Source of the DNA: Reticulitermes speratus
Lineage: Eukaryota > Arthropoda > Insecta > Blattodea > Rhinotermitidae
Direction of reading: 5' to 3'
DNA length: 64,000 nt
NCBI GenBank assembly: GCA_021186555.1
Contig: JAJKFL010000002.1
Span: 31,946,589 to 32,010,588 of the forward strand
Shown here: in pieces, positions 24,186 to 37,200 of the stretch
Numbering within the stretch: the stretch's first letter is position 1
Layout: every line of letters starts with the position of its first letter
The notes under the pieces: model-generated
Told to the model about the DNA's origin: nothing
The model's input: the letters and a program-made list of their open reading frames with translations, nothing else
Database searches by the model: none
Translations under genes and position numbers: made by a program

Positions 24186-27021
24186 ATGCTCATTCAATGA
24201 TCTATCACTGACATTATATAATATCAGCAATTGACAGCATTGTTAAATAACATATTTTAAAAAAACTCTCAAACTCTGCATCTTAATATGAACTTAAAAA
24301 TGAAGATATGTACTTTAAAATTGCAGATACTGTAACAAAACTTTGAGTCAGAGGTCCAGATATGAAACACAAAAGAGCCAAAGATATACAGCAGAAACAT
24401 GTTTTCATACTGATCACTGACTTGAGTACATACAATTGTGGCAGCAAAATATAAATGGTACCGTAACGTAGGAAGTGACTGTACACAAACACACTGGACA
24501 TATGAATGGAAGAAGATAATATTATGGAAGAATGTGACACCTGCTACATGTGTCTGTGCTTCTCTCACTATCATGTGTTGGTGCCCTTCTAAGTAAACCT
24601 CCAGTTTCAAAGTACACAGGTATATCCCTCTGGTGGCAGACAAGACAGGCTGATGTACCACACTCATTGCACCCTAGTGACAGAAACAGCAGCCAATCCA
24701 TTCATCCTCTGTATCAATGTTTCCTTCCCCACAAAATAATCTGAATCACCAGTCTGTGGTTGGGTGGGAGATGCAACAGGCTTACATCATCTCAGCATAA
24801 ACTCCCCAAACAACTGTATCATGCCATGTTACCCCTGTCGGGAGGTTTCTCACCACACAAGAAAATTAAACAATTTTTTCACGAAAATTATCACTTGATT
24901 CACCCTGACAGTGGACTGATACAATATGTTTCTCCCTCCATCCTCAAAAGGAAATAGTTGGACAAACTTCAAGAAAATTAGAGAGGCTATATATCTGCTC
25001 ACTTCTATTTTATAAACTTTTAATATTGTGTTTGTTGATCTTTTAATATTGTGGTCTGACAGTCTATGTTGACTGGCTACCATGAAACTGACAACTTTTC
25101 CTCATGCACCAAACTTATTTGAACGTAAGACCAAGTTCCTTTGCACACTTCTGATTCTGGAAAACCACATGCTGTTGACAGTTTACACCCTAAAACAACA
25201 CGCTATAGTTAGTGTCCCACAACAGTGCAGTTAATATTTCTGAGACTGGGTACTGTAGTAGGTGCTCATGTGAATAATACGTACCAGCTTCACTTCAACA
25301 AGCTAAAGCTGCAAGATCATGATGCTCACCAACCATTACTGTCAGGCATGAAGACAGAGTTATACATATCAAATTCTCACTTTAAATATGCATTATTCTG
25401 TTAAATAGTGAAGAACTGTTCACAGTGCTGGGCAGTTTTCTGTTTATGGTGTCCATACAGATTATCAGAACAGCAAAGAGAAATGACATTAAGTTTGTAA
25501 ATGTTTGTGTACTGAGTTATAACATACATAAGTACAGTTTAACTCACCACACATACAGCAGTCTTCTTTTTGGGGAAGCTAACAATTGCCCATCTAATCA
25601 AGAAAATCAACACCTTATATGCAACCAGGAGGTTCAGTTGGTGTTTTCTAGATCCTGCCACTGAAGGTCTGAGCAAGATAAAACCAGTCCAGATCCATGC
25701 ACCCTAAGATCTATCATGTGGAAAACCTTGCCTACAAGACTAACATATCGTGATATAAATTTGCAAGTGATGGCATAACATTATGTGGCAAGGACTAAGA
25801 TCTGAATAGGAAAGGAAATACACAGCATTAAAACTGTTTCTTATATTAAATAGTTTTTACATTTCTTCTTTAAGCATCTACTTTTGGTCATGTCTGGAAA
25901 ATGCACTACACATTTGTTTAATTATTGTCACAGAAAAATCAATGTAATTAGGAATCCAAATCAGTCAGTGTCACAACAACATATTTTTAGAAGAGAGTAG
26001 GTGCATCATTATAACAAACTAAGTAAACTTCACAGAACCTATGGCATAACCTCAACACATCTGTGAGTATCACAAAGCTTCTGATAAACAATTTCTGAGA
26101 CAGAGTAGCCCCCCTTGAATACAAAATTAAAAGAATTAGTAACTATAAATTTTCAACATATTAAGGGTTTCATCTGTTGGACTTCTAACATCAGAATATT
26201 AAGTAGTTCAATTAATAGTGACCCCTGTAGCCATTATGAGTTTACACATGTGCATTCCTTTATTAAAGTGAATGCAAACTCTGTATCCTATGTAAATTGT
26301 CAGATGAAGACTGTCCTGTGTCTGAAATGACAAAATATTAGGCTGGGAAGTCAGACACTAGAAGTTGAATTCCTAGCCAAAGCGTGTCAGACTCAATACA
26401 CAGACATGACATTCTGCTGCCACTTCTGCAATATAAGCCACAGTGGCATAAATGCCCCCATTCAGAGTGTTTAAAAGTAAAATCAGAATTTCACCCATTG
26501 TTAGCTACCTCAATCTGTCTAATAATTATAAACATCAAAATTACAGACAATAACTGACCAATTTCAATGAAAATTAATTTGAACACATGCCACTAGAGAC
26601 CTCTCTATCAATATAAAATTTAATAAAACACATTCACAGACAGTAAACAGCCACAACCTCTTACTCTATACAATGACTTACTTGCAGCAGGACACAAATT
26701 AATAATTATAAACCGCAAAATAGTTTGTATCTTGAATGGGCTTTGCCCATCCCAGTTGATGGATATAATTTCACTGGAATTATTCCTGCAGGATCAGCTG
26801 AAGGGTACCAGACATTTAAAAACAAACCATGCACTGCCGTCAAACTGAAAAAGAACACTATGAACCAAAATGCTGCAATTCCCCCTGCAATGTTGGTTGT
26901 AACATTCACAAACATGCAGTGTTGTGTCCATGTATCTATGTGGACACAAACCACTCTTAACATTTATATTCACAGTCCGACAAAATGTACAATTCAATCA
27001 CATTAATTGTGCAATTCCGCT

Positions 27022-27066
27022 GTCCTACATGTTTCGAACCCTTAATTTGGGTTCATCTCCAGGGAC
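27022..27066 (-). ncRNA. hammerhead-ribozyme-like motif, palindrome 1 left arm
   Basis: Read on the minus strand: stem I strand GUCC (27063-27066), core CUGGAGA (27056-27062), stem II GAACCC/GGGUUC (27049-27054 with 27036-27041) around a 7 nt loop, GAAA (27032-27035), self-complementary stem III CAUG (27028-27031), UA cleavage dinucleotide, and stem I strand GGAC (27022-27025) adjacent. The only departure from the CUGANGA core is G for A6, which would be expected to harm cleavage. A four-base palindromic stem III suggests it would act as a dimer, as reported for hammerheads of Penelope-like elements. Confidence 0.55.
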
Positions 27067-27136
27067 TCTTTACACACTATTCACATCAACTGGTACAATT
27101 GTTTACATGAACTCTTTACATCTGTGTATGTACGTT

Positions 27137-27183
27137 GTCCAACTGGAGATGAACCCAAATTAAGGGTTCGAAACATGTAGGAC
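27137..27183 (+). ncRNA. hammerhead-ribozyme-like motif, palindrome 1 right arm
   Basis: Mirror copy on the plus strand. Stem II, GAAA (27170-27173), CAUG, UA and GGAC (27180-27183) are identical to the left copy, but two extra A (27141-27142) separate GUCC (27137-27140) from the core, and the same A6-to-G change is present. Confidence 0.45.
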
Positions 27184-27715
27184 AGCGGAATTGCACAATT
27201 AATGTGATTGAATTGTACATTTTGTCGGACTGTGAATATAAAGTTAAAAATGTAAGGTATAAATAATATTAAGTTTACTCTTAACATCTTATGTAGCCCA
27301 GTCACAAACACTGATACCAAGGTACGTATTTGCCAAGTTTCATTTTTAATCATTAATCTGATGCCTCCTCTGAACCTGTATGAATGGAAGAGCACATGGA
27401 AGTATTCTGTTTAGGAAAGTAACAGTAATACTTCACAAGCAAAATAATCTCATACACACCACCTTGGTGTAATGACTGACATATTCATCTTCATGCTAAT
27501 GTAAGAAGAGACACTTAATTGAAGCAGAATTAAAATTTGGTTCACATCAACTAAAATACAATTTGAAAAACTAAAGCTAAAATTAATGATGATGTATGGA
27601 TTAATATGTATAAGAAACATTTTAAACAAGAGCAGGGGCCTGATGAACTAACTCAGCATGACCAGATGGATTACATATATCCATACTACTTACTGCAGCC
27701 ACGTGTATGGCTGGT

Positions 27716-27738
27716 GGGGGCGGGGAAGGGGGGGGGGG
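27716..27738 (+). repeat. G-rich tract (possible G-quadruplex)
   Basis: Runs of five, four and eleven G separated by one and two bases. Otherwise 27288-28860 contains only a short (TA)n/(TG)n tract near 28517 and no gene. Confidence 0.5.
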
Positions 27739-28860
27739 CACATTTGGCAGCAAAATAAATATTTCAAATTTAGAAATTTATTTTCTGGGCTCAAAAAATT
27801 TCAAATTACTGAGTCAAATATATGGAAGTTCAATAAATATTTGTGATTCTTTTTAAGTTCATAATTTATGTTGGGGCAGCCACTGTGATTAATCACCCCG
27901 GGTGCCAAAAAATCTACCTACACCACTGACCACCGCAGTAAATCATGAAAATGAAATAAATGCAAGTGTAACAGCCATGGAAGAAATTCATCACAACTGA
28001 AATGGCAGCAAGCTCCCATTTTATCTGTGTTCAGAAGCCTTTGCTCTGGACAGTTGCTTTCTCATCTTACAATCTAAGATTACTCCTGAACTTTACTTCA
28101 TCTATCTCACTGTTTGGAATATATAATCTTAGTGCACACCTAGATAGTCACTACCAAGTGGTCAATCCATACCACTTCCTCTCTAACAGTGCTGACCAAT
28201 ACATTTTACATTAAACATAAAATTATGGCATCAGTTCAAAAGCTACACGACAAGCTCAACAAAAAGGAAACTTTCATGACATCTTGATGCAGTAACTGAC
28301 GACTGCACATCATTTGTTTGAAAATGCATCCCGTAAAACACACAACCAACTCTCAATTACTGTACTCAGAGAGATATGGCATAAAAGTTATGAAACCTTG
28401 CTCTTTCTTAGCAAGCACAATTTGTTCTTTTAACGCTTCAAGTATAAAAAAAGCACTAATTTGACTGCAGTGATACATGACATATCAATTTCTCTACCAA
28501 ATAAATTTGACAGTACATATATATATATATGTGTGTAAAATATTACCACACACTTTATCTCTTAACATGCCCTATAAGTAAAAATTGCTTGGGTTCAGAT
28601 TTGGTACACGAGCAGACAACAATCACCAACATTTTATTCAATCATCAGGAAAACTGTAAACAGCATGTGCAATTGTTTGTGGTGTATTATTTTGCTTAAA
28701 AAAGGCTTAACCATTCTTGTTATTGGATATGTGTTAAAAAAGAAATGGTGTCATAACACATTACATATCAGTGTGAATTTAAGGCCTCACATGAAAAAAA
28801 TGAGCCCAATAATCCTAGCTGCATTCACAGTACACCATATGCCAACCATAACATCATAAA

Positions 28861-31680
28861 ATGGCATATCATGGGTTAAAATGGGATTTTCTGCAGACCA
28901 CTGACAATTATTCTGACAGTTCACATATTCACCACAATGAAACCAAGCTGCATTTGGATCTTCCGCATATTATTTGTCTAACTGAACATCATTTAAACCA
29001 TTTTGAGATAGAAAACTTGGTTATGGATAATTATAATTTAGGAGCCAAATATTGTAAGAATTCCTCTTTGAAAGGCAGAACTGATATTAAAACAAAAGGT
29101 TCTCTTAAAAGAGATCTCTACCTTATTAGTAGAAATAGTAATGACCCCATCATAAAAAATTACTATAAAGCATATTGTAAAATACTGACTAAAAGTATTA
29201 ATGAAGCTAAACGGTCCTATTATAATAAACATATATCAAATTCTAATAATAGAATCCGAAGTACCTGGAACGCTGTTAAAGCAATAACAGGCAGGAGATC
29301 TGATCATGATGACTACCCTACATCAAGTATTGATGATACGTAAATCAACTAATAATTTTCAGAATATTTCAAATTCTTTTAATAATCACTTTTTGTCCAT
29401 AGCTGATACAATCATTGATAATATAACTAATAACTCTAAATTCAATGAAAGTAATCTCAATCCTCTAGAATATCTATTACAAATTTTCAATAACCCTTTC
29501 CCAAATATTAGATATAGTTTTACATCTACTAAGGAAATTAAAAACATTATTAAATCCTTGAAAACTACTTACTCTTATGGTTATGCTGAAATATCTGTTG
29601 AAATATTAAAAAACTGTTATTATTTCATCATTTCACCTTTAACTTACATCATCAATAGATCATTATTAACTGGTATATTTCCAAGTCGTCATAAATTTTC
29701 TGAAATAAAACCTATATATAAGAAGGTAAAGGTAAAGCAATCCCATTACAGGCTTGGACAGGCCCTTAAGGTTCCAGGAGGTTGGGGCTCCCAGATTTCT
29801 AGACAATTGGCACATGAAGGTGGTAAGGTTGTCAGCCCTACGCACCGGCCGCCTTTACCTCCCAGGAAACACTCCTGGTACTCATTTCTGTTAGATGCTG
29901 AGTCGACCCCAGGGCCATAGTGCGACAAAAAGGATTATGTCAATGAAATATTCCGACACCATTGGGAATCTAACCCGCGACCTTTCGGCTTGTAGCGCAG
30001 TGCCTCAACCAACTGCGCCACCACGTGCCCCCCTATATATAAGAAAGGCGATAAAAATTCTATGCGTAATTACAGGCCCATATCTTTATTAACCTCCTTC
30101 TCCAAAATATTTGAAAGAGTGATATATGTAAGATTGCATCAACACTTAATTAACAGTAACATATTAGCTAATGAACAGTTTGGATTCAGAGTTAATTCTT
30201 CAACTAATAAGGCAATTTACATATTACTTGATAGGATACTTACTGCTTTAAATAACAAACATATAGTAGGTTGTATATTCTGTGATTTAAAAAAGCCTTT
30301 GATTGTGTTAACCATAAGATTCTGTTAGATAAACTGGAATTTTATGGAGTATCAGGCACAATACATAAATTATTAAAGTCTTACCTTGAGGATAGATTTC
30401 AAAGAGTAACTCTACATTCTAAGTATCATAATATAACTACTCATTCAGGATGGGGTAAGATTTCTCATGGTGTCCCTCAGGGATCTATACTTGGACCGTT
30501 GCTCTTTTTGATATTAATGATTTACCTATGTTATTAAATGTGATTTCTACACCCATTCTTTTTGCTGATGATACTAGTGTAATTATAAATAACTCTGATA
30601 CCATTGTTTTTCAAAATAACCTAAATGAGGTTTTGAAACAACTTAATAGATTGTTTATTACAAACTTATTAGCTTTAAATTTCGGTAAAACTCAATTTAT
30701 CAATTTTAAGGCAAGAAATATAGGAACCCCACATATTACAGTTGCATATAACAATAAATCTATTTCTACTTCGACTCATACTAGGTTCCTAGGATTAAAT
30801 ATTGTTAATACCTTGTCTTGGAAATCTCATATTTATCAACTTGTACCTAAACTAAGTTCTGCATGTTATGCAATCAGAGTAATGAAACAATACGTGAATC
30901 AAAAAACGTTAATGATGGTCTATTATGCTTACTTTCACGAAATTATGAATTATGGAATTATCTTTTGGGGTAATTCCCCTCATAGTGTAAATATTTTTCA
31001 TTTACAAAAGAAGGTAAAATAGAATTATCACATGAGCACACAATAGAGATTCATGTAGAGATCTATTCAAGATATTAAAAATCCTTCTTCTCCAGTCTCA
31101 ATATATCTACTCTCTTTTATGCTTTATTACCAATAACATGGATCAATATCAGTTCATCTCGGATATTCACAGTATAAATACTAGACGGGGCTCTAATCTT
31201 CATCAACCCTCATCAAATTTGTCACTATATCAAAGAGGAACCTACTATACGGGTATAAAAATCTTTAATAGCCTTCCTCCATACCTAAAAAAGTTACATA
31301 ATGATAGTAGACTGTTTAGATTAGCTTTGAAAGATTATTTGTACACTCATTCATTTTATACCTTACAGGAATATTATAATCTGGATAATAATTAAGATCT
31401 GATAAAATCATTGCTCAATACTTTAATCATGTTTTGTGTGCACTGTTGTGATTTTGCATGTATATATTCTTTTTGTGACATTTGTTGTTTACGGCAAGCA
31501 ATTTGTGTGTGTGTATATATATATATTTCTATTTTATTTTATTTTGCTTGTCTTGTACATTTGTTGTATTTGTTGCTTTTGTGTTTGATTCTGTATTTGA
31601 TGACCATTTCTTTATGTATGGTTGTACACCATGTGATGGATTTACTGAAAGGTTAATAAATGAATGAATGAATGAATAAA
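28861..31680 (+). mobile_element. non-LTR retrotransposon, truncated and nested with a SINE
   Basis: Order of parts on the plus strand: a piece of AP-endonuclease (LPHIICLTEHHLNHFEIENL, about 28955-29020), an internal deletion, the region before RT (LKRDLYLISRNSNDPIIKNY; KRSYYNKHISNSNNRIRSTW), RT with NYRPISLLTSFSKIFERV (30065), [14 protein letters not shown] (30470), FADDTSVII (30560, catalytic Asp pair present), and the C-terminal tail INTRRGSNLHQPSSN...FNSLPPYLKKL (31140-31395). The 3' end is a GAAT tandem repeat (31655-31675). Frames break at the AAAAAA run near 30288-30293 and at 30510. Clade is jockey/CR1-like; I cannot decide which. A related 3' end lies at 54.6-55.8 kb. Confidence 0.8.
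29711..30045 (-). mobile_element. tRNA-derived SINE with 14 bp target duplication
   Basis: A 307 bp SINE (29725-30031) sits in the LINE with perfect direct repeats CCTATATATAAGAA (29711-29724 and 30032-30045). On the minus strand it starts GGGGCACGTGGTGGCGCAGT, a tRNA-like 5' end with box A-like TGGCGCAGTTGG and box B-like GGTCGCGGGTTAGATTCC, and ends in a CTTTAC-type tail. Removing the SINE restores the LINE motif PIYKKG. Confidence 0.9.
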
Positions 31681-31942
31681 CTGAGTTCCTATTTGAACGG
31701 GGCATATCAAGAAACTTTGTCTCAATTTACAACACTTCTTGTCAGAACTGTATTTAGCATATGTTTCATAAAAAAACACATAATGCTCCAATGGAATCCA
31801 CTTAGCTAATGCAGATGAATCAAATAAAGAGCCTGCAGCCTCTCAGTTGTAAATAAACCAGTAAGTGGGCTTAGCATATAACAAAGCGGCCTCATGGGAA
31901 TTGACAAATGACTGTCATTTAAAATAATGGCATTGTACACAT

Positions 31943-32234
31943 CAGGGGTGGCCAGATAAACAACCTTCAGGAGCCACACTTTAAGCGGTAATATAGGCAA
32001 GAACCATCCATTAACAAAAAAATATTTTTTCCTCATCAGATGGCACCTTGCTTCTGTTCATCCAATTACAATGGGTTAAGTTCAGTTAGTTATGAGTCTC
32101 CTTTCTTTAGAAAATCTTTTAAAATGCCATTCACAATCACCTTTGTGTCCATTTAAACTACCTAAATATTATTTTTACAGGCAAGTTGCATGAGCCGCAC
32201 CAGTAACATGCGCAAGCTGTGTTGTGGCCACCTG
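31943..32234. mobile_element. short hAT-like nonautonomous element
   Basis: Ends are approximate inverted repeats: CAGGGGTGGCCAGAT on the left, CAGGTGGCCACAAC on the reverse-complemented right. About 290 bp, no ORF. The flanks do not show a convincing 8 bp duplication. From 32235 to 32920 nothing further is recognised. Confidence 0.4.
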
Positions 32235-32924
32235 ATATATACATATATGGAGCTCAATGGGGATTTAAAAAAATGTAAATCTGAAATTACTGTTTGAATT
32301 GTCTTTAAAAAGTAGCCATATTTGACCAGACAACCTGCCACATTGGGTGTAACACTTTTCAGTGTCTTCCCTGTTTTTAACAGTAGTCATCATTGTTGAT
32401 GGCATAATTCCAAATCTGGCAGTCAGTGCAACATGTTTCCTTATTATCATCCATTTGGGTTAGAATGTTCATTTTTTCTTAAACAGAGAAGGCTTTCCTA
32501 TTCTTTGGTTCCATCATATTGATGAAAAATTAGTTGCCAAAAGAAATTAAAATATTTGTGAAACTGCTTGCTAGGTTAATCTGCAGCTGATTCACAAAGT
32601 AACACACAGAATGGAACTCGCACTCACTTATGACACACCAAAAGTCATATGTCATTACACTGGCTTGGCATTGGCATGGAGCACAGCCCTGCTCTTCTGG
32701 CACAACCTTGAAGCCATAGAACAGTGTAAAAGTACACACAGACAATACAGGAAACAAGAAATTATAACTAAAAAGCAATCCTTTTTTCTTGATTTTGAAT
32801 TGAAAGTACTTACAACAGCAACAGGCCTATTTATGCTCCATATGAACATAAAATTGAAGAATTTGGTAGAAGGCAAAAGGTATTCCAGTACAATATAACA
32901 CTGTTTTAACAGAAGTTTTGGCAG

Positions 32925-33200
32925 TACTGATACATGTTTGCCAGTAAACATGTCACAGTTATGCCTGTCAATGCCATGAAGGCAAATGGGAAAGAGGAGG
33001 TATAGGTCCACTCATTCTTCACCTTGGGACTAGACGGATGTAAGTGGTCAGCTTTATGCCCTGGCCACTTTAGCGCTGGAGAAACAGCCCCAGTACCAAT
33101 TTTAGCGTTGGTCTGGATGTTTTGGAGAAAGGAAATCTTCCCAAACATCCAACCAATAACCTAGTCACAGTACTAACCATGTTATTCCAGCTCCAGACTG
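32925..33200 (-). mobile_element. SINE family B, copy 1
   Basis: Minus strand aligns with 60830-61105 over AAGTGGCCAG, GTTGACCAC/GCTGACCAC, CTAGTCCCAAGGTGAAGAATGAGT and ATGCCTTCAT-type blocks in the same order, and at the head over ATGGTTAGT-TGA-TAGG. The head of the other copy is tRNA-like. The 80-codon open frame here (33148-32906) is part of the repeat, not a gene. Confidence 0.6.
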
Positions 33201-33504
33201 TCACAGAAAATGAGTAATTTATCATTATCTTTAACACTTACTTCCTCTTGTTACTTTCATGTACTCATTCCAAACACAAAGTTCCCAAATGCAGTGAAAC
33301 AAACAAAGAAAACAGACAGGACCTGCATGAAGAAGACCAGTTTACATGAAGGCTACTGTAATTTAAAGAACAGCTTATCAAACATCTTGTCATTTATGCT
33401 CCAATTTGTTAAAACTGCTACTTTCTAGTCGACAGCAAAATTACCTTTCCATCTCTTAGCACCCCAAGTGAAATCATACACTACATATATATGGCACCAC
33501 ATAC

Positions 33505-33660
33505 CTATCAGCTACTACTGTGAAGCTAAGCAAGCAGTACTAACAAATATTTCGAGATCAAGTCCCAGGAGATTCCATCCTGAGAAATCACACAGGCAAA
33601 TCATTTTGCTAACTATGGTTTTCCATCATTTGCTGTAGGTTCAGTGAAAACACAAAACAC
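33505..33660 (+). repeat. possible tRNA-derived SINE fragment
   Basis: TGAAGCTAAGCAAGCAGTAC followed by GATCAAGTCCCAGGAG has weak box A/box B character, and ATGGTTTTCCATCATTTGC resembles the body of the SINE at 36010-36240. Low certainty. Confidence 0.25.
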
Positions 33661-34296
33661 CTGCCAGAATATGGCGCTATGAAAGTCTGTCTCTCTACCA
33701 GTGACCTACCACTGTGGCAAATATTTCAAACAACGCAATGTATACCCTTTATTTTTAATAATCTCTCATTACCTATAAGCTGTGCTGTTCAACATAATTA
33801 TAATTTCCATTATCACTTTGAAACAAGCATAAACCATTAATTACAGCTGATACTTTCAGTACTCTGATGAAGAAACATACCATGATGGTGCATACTTGCA
33901 AAAAAAAACAGGAAGTCTTAGAAACAAAGGAATGCTTAAATGTCACAGAATTAATATCAAATCCACAGTACAATAATTAAGAGTTGGCTGTAATATTGTT
34001 CTAAAACAGAAAAGTTACAGTCCTATAGGTTGCAGTTGTTACTCCTCCAGCTCATGCATCTAGATGTACAACATATATTGCTGACATTGCAGTCAGCAAA
34101 GTTAGTCAAAATTATGCACAGCATAGCACCCAGTAAACCAGACATGCCCATCAATCACATTCCTGAAGTTCTATACTGATTGGACCAAACTGTTCTGTGG
34201 GGAAGGGACAGACACGTCCTGTATGTCAGAATGGTGTAAGTGCCACAACAATCACATACGTACAAAATTAATGGTGGCCCTTGAGTGGTCATGGTG

Positions 34297-37200
34297 CTAG
34301 CTCCACCCTGGATCATAACCTTTCCAATTTAAACTTGGTGCCAGGTAAACACGGCGCCCCTTATACAGGAAGCTCACAACACCTCGGTAACCAGTGCGGG
34401 GGACTCCACTCTGCAATCCAAGCACACTGTACAGTACAGTGATACCAAGGAAATGTGCTGATAAGAAATAAAATTTATTTTCTTCAGAAAAGGGAAAATG
34501 TAGTCCCATTAAATTTAACAACACATCAGAGCAACAACAAGCATTTAGCTGTACCTCTACTTGGAAATCACCTCAATGCACTGTGGCTGAATATCAGGAA
34601 GTTTTACTTTTGTGGATACAGTACTGTTGTGCTCTTGTCACATATCACAGATGGCCTACATGACATAGGCATAATGCAGACATTCTTGTACAACTGCTAA
34701 TGACTAAAGTGCAAATGCACAAGCAGATACATTTGTTGAACTTCCCCTAAACTATTATAAGAATACAGAATGAAGATACAAGGTGTAAAATCTGGACACA
34801 AAAGCACAAGCAGAGCTATCATGCTCAACTATAATGTATCCATATTAGTTTAGTTACATAATGGATGAAAGTAAACGCTGAATTACTATTATTAGCCACT
34901 TACATTAATGTTTTCAATACTAACTTTGTGTAGCAGTCATTCTTCAGAAGCTTACATAAATAAGCCAGTCAAAAATGTTTCTGCCTTTCCTTGCACCCAA
35001 AGGTTCATTACTGTGATCACAAGCGCCCACCACTAGTCCCTATCCTTTGCCACATGCACCCAGTTCACATCCTCACACCCTATTTCTTCAATATCCATTT
35101 TAATATTATCTTATCACCTACGCATATGCCTCCCAAGTGGTACCTTCCCTTCAGCTATTCAAACGCAAATTTTGTATGAATTTCTCATCTCTCCCAGGCA
35201 CACTGCAGACAGGTAAATTTACTATGTCCCTAACTGTAGGAAAATATGAACCCTGCATGTGTAGGCTGGTTTGCCAACACTGGCTGTGTTGCTGCTCCTG
35301 ATAACTGGGCAGATGAAACGGGTACTTACTTGTTTGTTAGTCATTTCCTATTACAAATGGAACTCAGATGGGCCCAGCATCCGTGTGAAACATATTCAGT
35401 TGAACAAGGGGTGTTCACTAGCCGTACTTTGGCAAAGTGTACATCATAGAGAAAATGTAATCAAAGTTTTGCAAAAAAAATATCACAAGAGCCAAGTCTG
35501 AGGATCTGTGTAACATTTCATAACATATTTTTTACGGCCAGTTCTAGCTAGCTAGATGATGGTGGTGGTGGAGGCAGCAATGATTATGATGATGGCCTAC
35601 TGCTGCTGCTGCTGCTCTACTATGCCATGGATCATGGCAACAATAAGGATGACAGTGAAAATTCAAAATACTGAAAAGCAGCAGCAGCACTAGTAGTGGT
35701 ATTCAGCACATACAAGGTACTCCCATACAGTACAAAGTCTAAATTATGGGACCCCTAAAATTGGTATAACACACTTCCTGTGTATATTTTTCACATTTAT
35801 TAATCTCTTCTAATTTTTAACTACAGGAAAACTGAGACAAGTACAATCAACAGGAGGCTGTCACTAAAATTTGATCTAACCTTGACAACTAATCCTGACT
35901 GAAGGGACTATATTTACAGTCTTGGATTAAGTTCACATTTATACACTCAACAGCAAAGTGTAAGTTACACTATACAATGACAAAATTAGCAGGAAAACAG
36001 ATAAATATCGGTTCTGACCACGCTGGTTGGTGATGTGGTAACACACTGAACTTTCATTTGGGAAGTGCTCAGTTCAAGTCTCAGCCATGACACCAGCTAC
36101 CCTGATAAAGCAATGTCATGGTTCTCCTCAGTTTCTCCAAGAAACTGCTAGCATAGTGCATTAATTAGACAGTAAACTTTCTTATGAATCCTATCCAATC
36201 AACCTGCATTTGATGTTGAAGAGTGAAATCCTAACAGTGTCATAAAATAATAAACCATAAACAAACATGTATTACAGTTAAATCTACTGACGATGAACCC
36301 TGCTTAACAAGTTTTGCGACCTAAGACATTAGAACAATTCAGAACCAAAATATTCCCACAAGGTTAACAAACATACTGCCCTTTCAATACGTTCTGCCCT
36401 TAAAAGGATTTCCCAACTCAGAAGCACAAAAGGTTCACAACACAAAGAATTTTTACCTTTTAACACATTTTTTACATCATAATCTTAAACAATTTCCCCA
36501 CACTGCAATCTGTTCCCAATGCACAGTGACAAAATAAGACCCTCAGTTTATAAAAAGTTCGTCTCCAAGTTTGTTTCACCACAGACCAGAGACACTGTCA
36601 GGTAACTCACCATTAATCTGTGAAAACTGTGGGAAGAAATAATATCACATTCTGACCACACTGACATCTTTTCCCATCCACACATAAATTTCATGGTGCA
36701 TGTGTAATCAACAATGCAAATAAGCGTGGATTTACTGGAGCGCATTGTGACTGTCACTATTTTAATTTAATTTCAATAATTTAAAATATCCTCTGTGCAG
36801 AATTTATATACCATTAGTGTTCATTTCAAATTGTGTATGTGTATATTGTTTTTGTCCTGCAGAGCCATTAATTACTGTACATGTAATGACTACAGCTACA
36901 TCAAAAACCAGCATACAACATACGCTGCTGTCAATACAAGAAAAACTGTATATTACAAACAAGGTAGTTGGTACACAAAATGTCATTCCCCCCCCCCCCA
37001 GAAATTTCTTAAGTATTTGGCATTTAAATGTCAACCTGAAATACAGAACACAGTACTCTGTGTGTAACTGAATAGCCGAGCCATAAAAAGGTGAAAACAG
37101 CAAAATATGCTAACGCAGAAGCAGCATTTATGGAACAGTTCCAGCAAAAACAGGCTGTTAATCTACTATTTGTGCTTGGAAAAATGTTTTCTTCTGCTCA

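Larger units (their letters stand above)
26953..27287. mobile_element. Penelope-like inverted pseudo-LTR insertion (palindrome 1)
   Basis: Two 100 bp arms, 26963-27062 and 27143-27242, are perfect inverted copies separated by 80 bp. The insertion is bounded by an 11 bp direct repeat ACTCTTAACAT (26953-26963 and 27277-27287). The 34 bp between the right arm and the right repeat (27243-27276) has no counterpart on the left. Inverted terminal copies with a ~34 bp one-sided extension are a described feature of Penelope-like elements. No GIY-YIG or RT coding sequence is present. Each arm carries a hammerhead-like motif. Confidence 0.7.

Noticed and set aside
24269..24667. 132-codon open frame on the minus strand
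   Set aside because: Low-complexity hydrophobic composition, no motif, no neighbouring exon.
28600..28660. CTGATGA on the minus strand near 28643-28649, possible hammerhead
   Set aside because: No stem II and no GAAA follow it (TTGAATAAAATG), so the core cannot form.
32906..33148. Small mitochondrial-like membrane protein
   Set aside because: The same DNA recurs at 60815-61110 as part of a tRNA-headed SINE.
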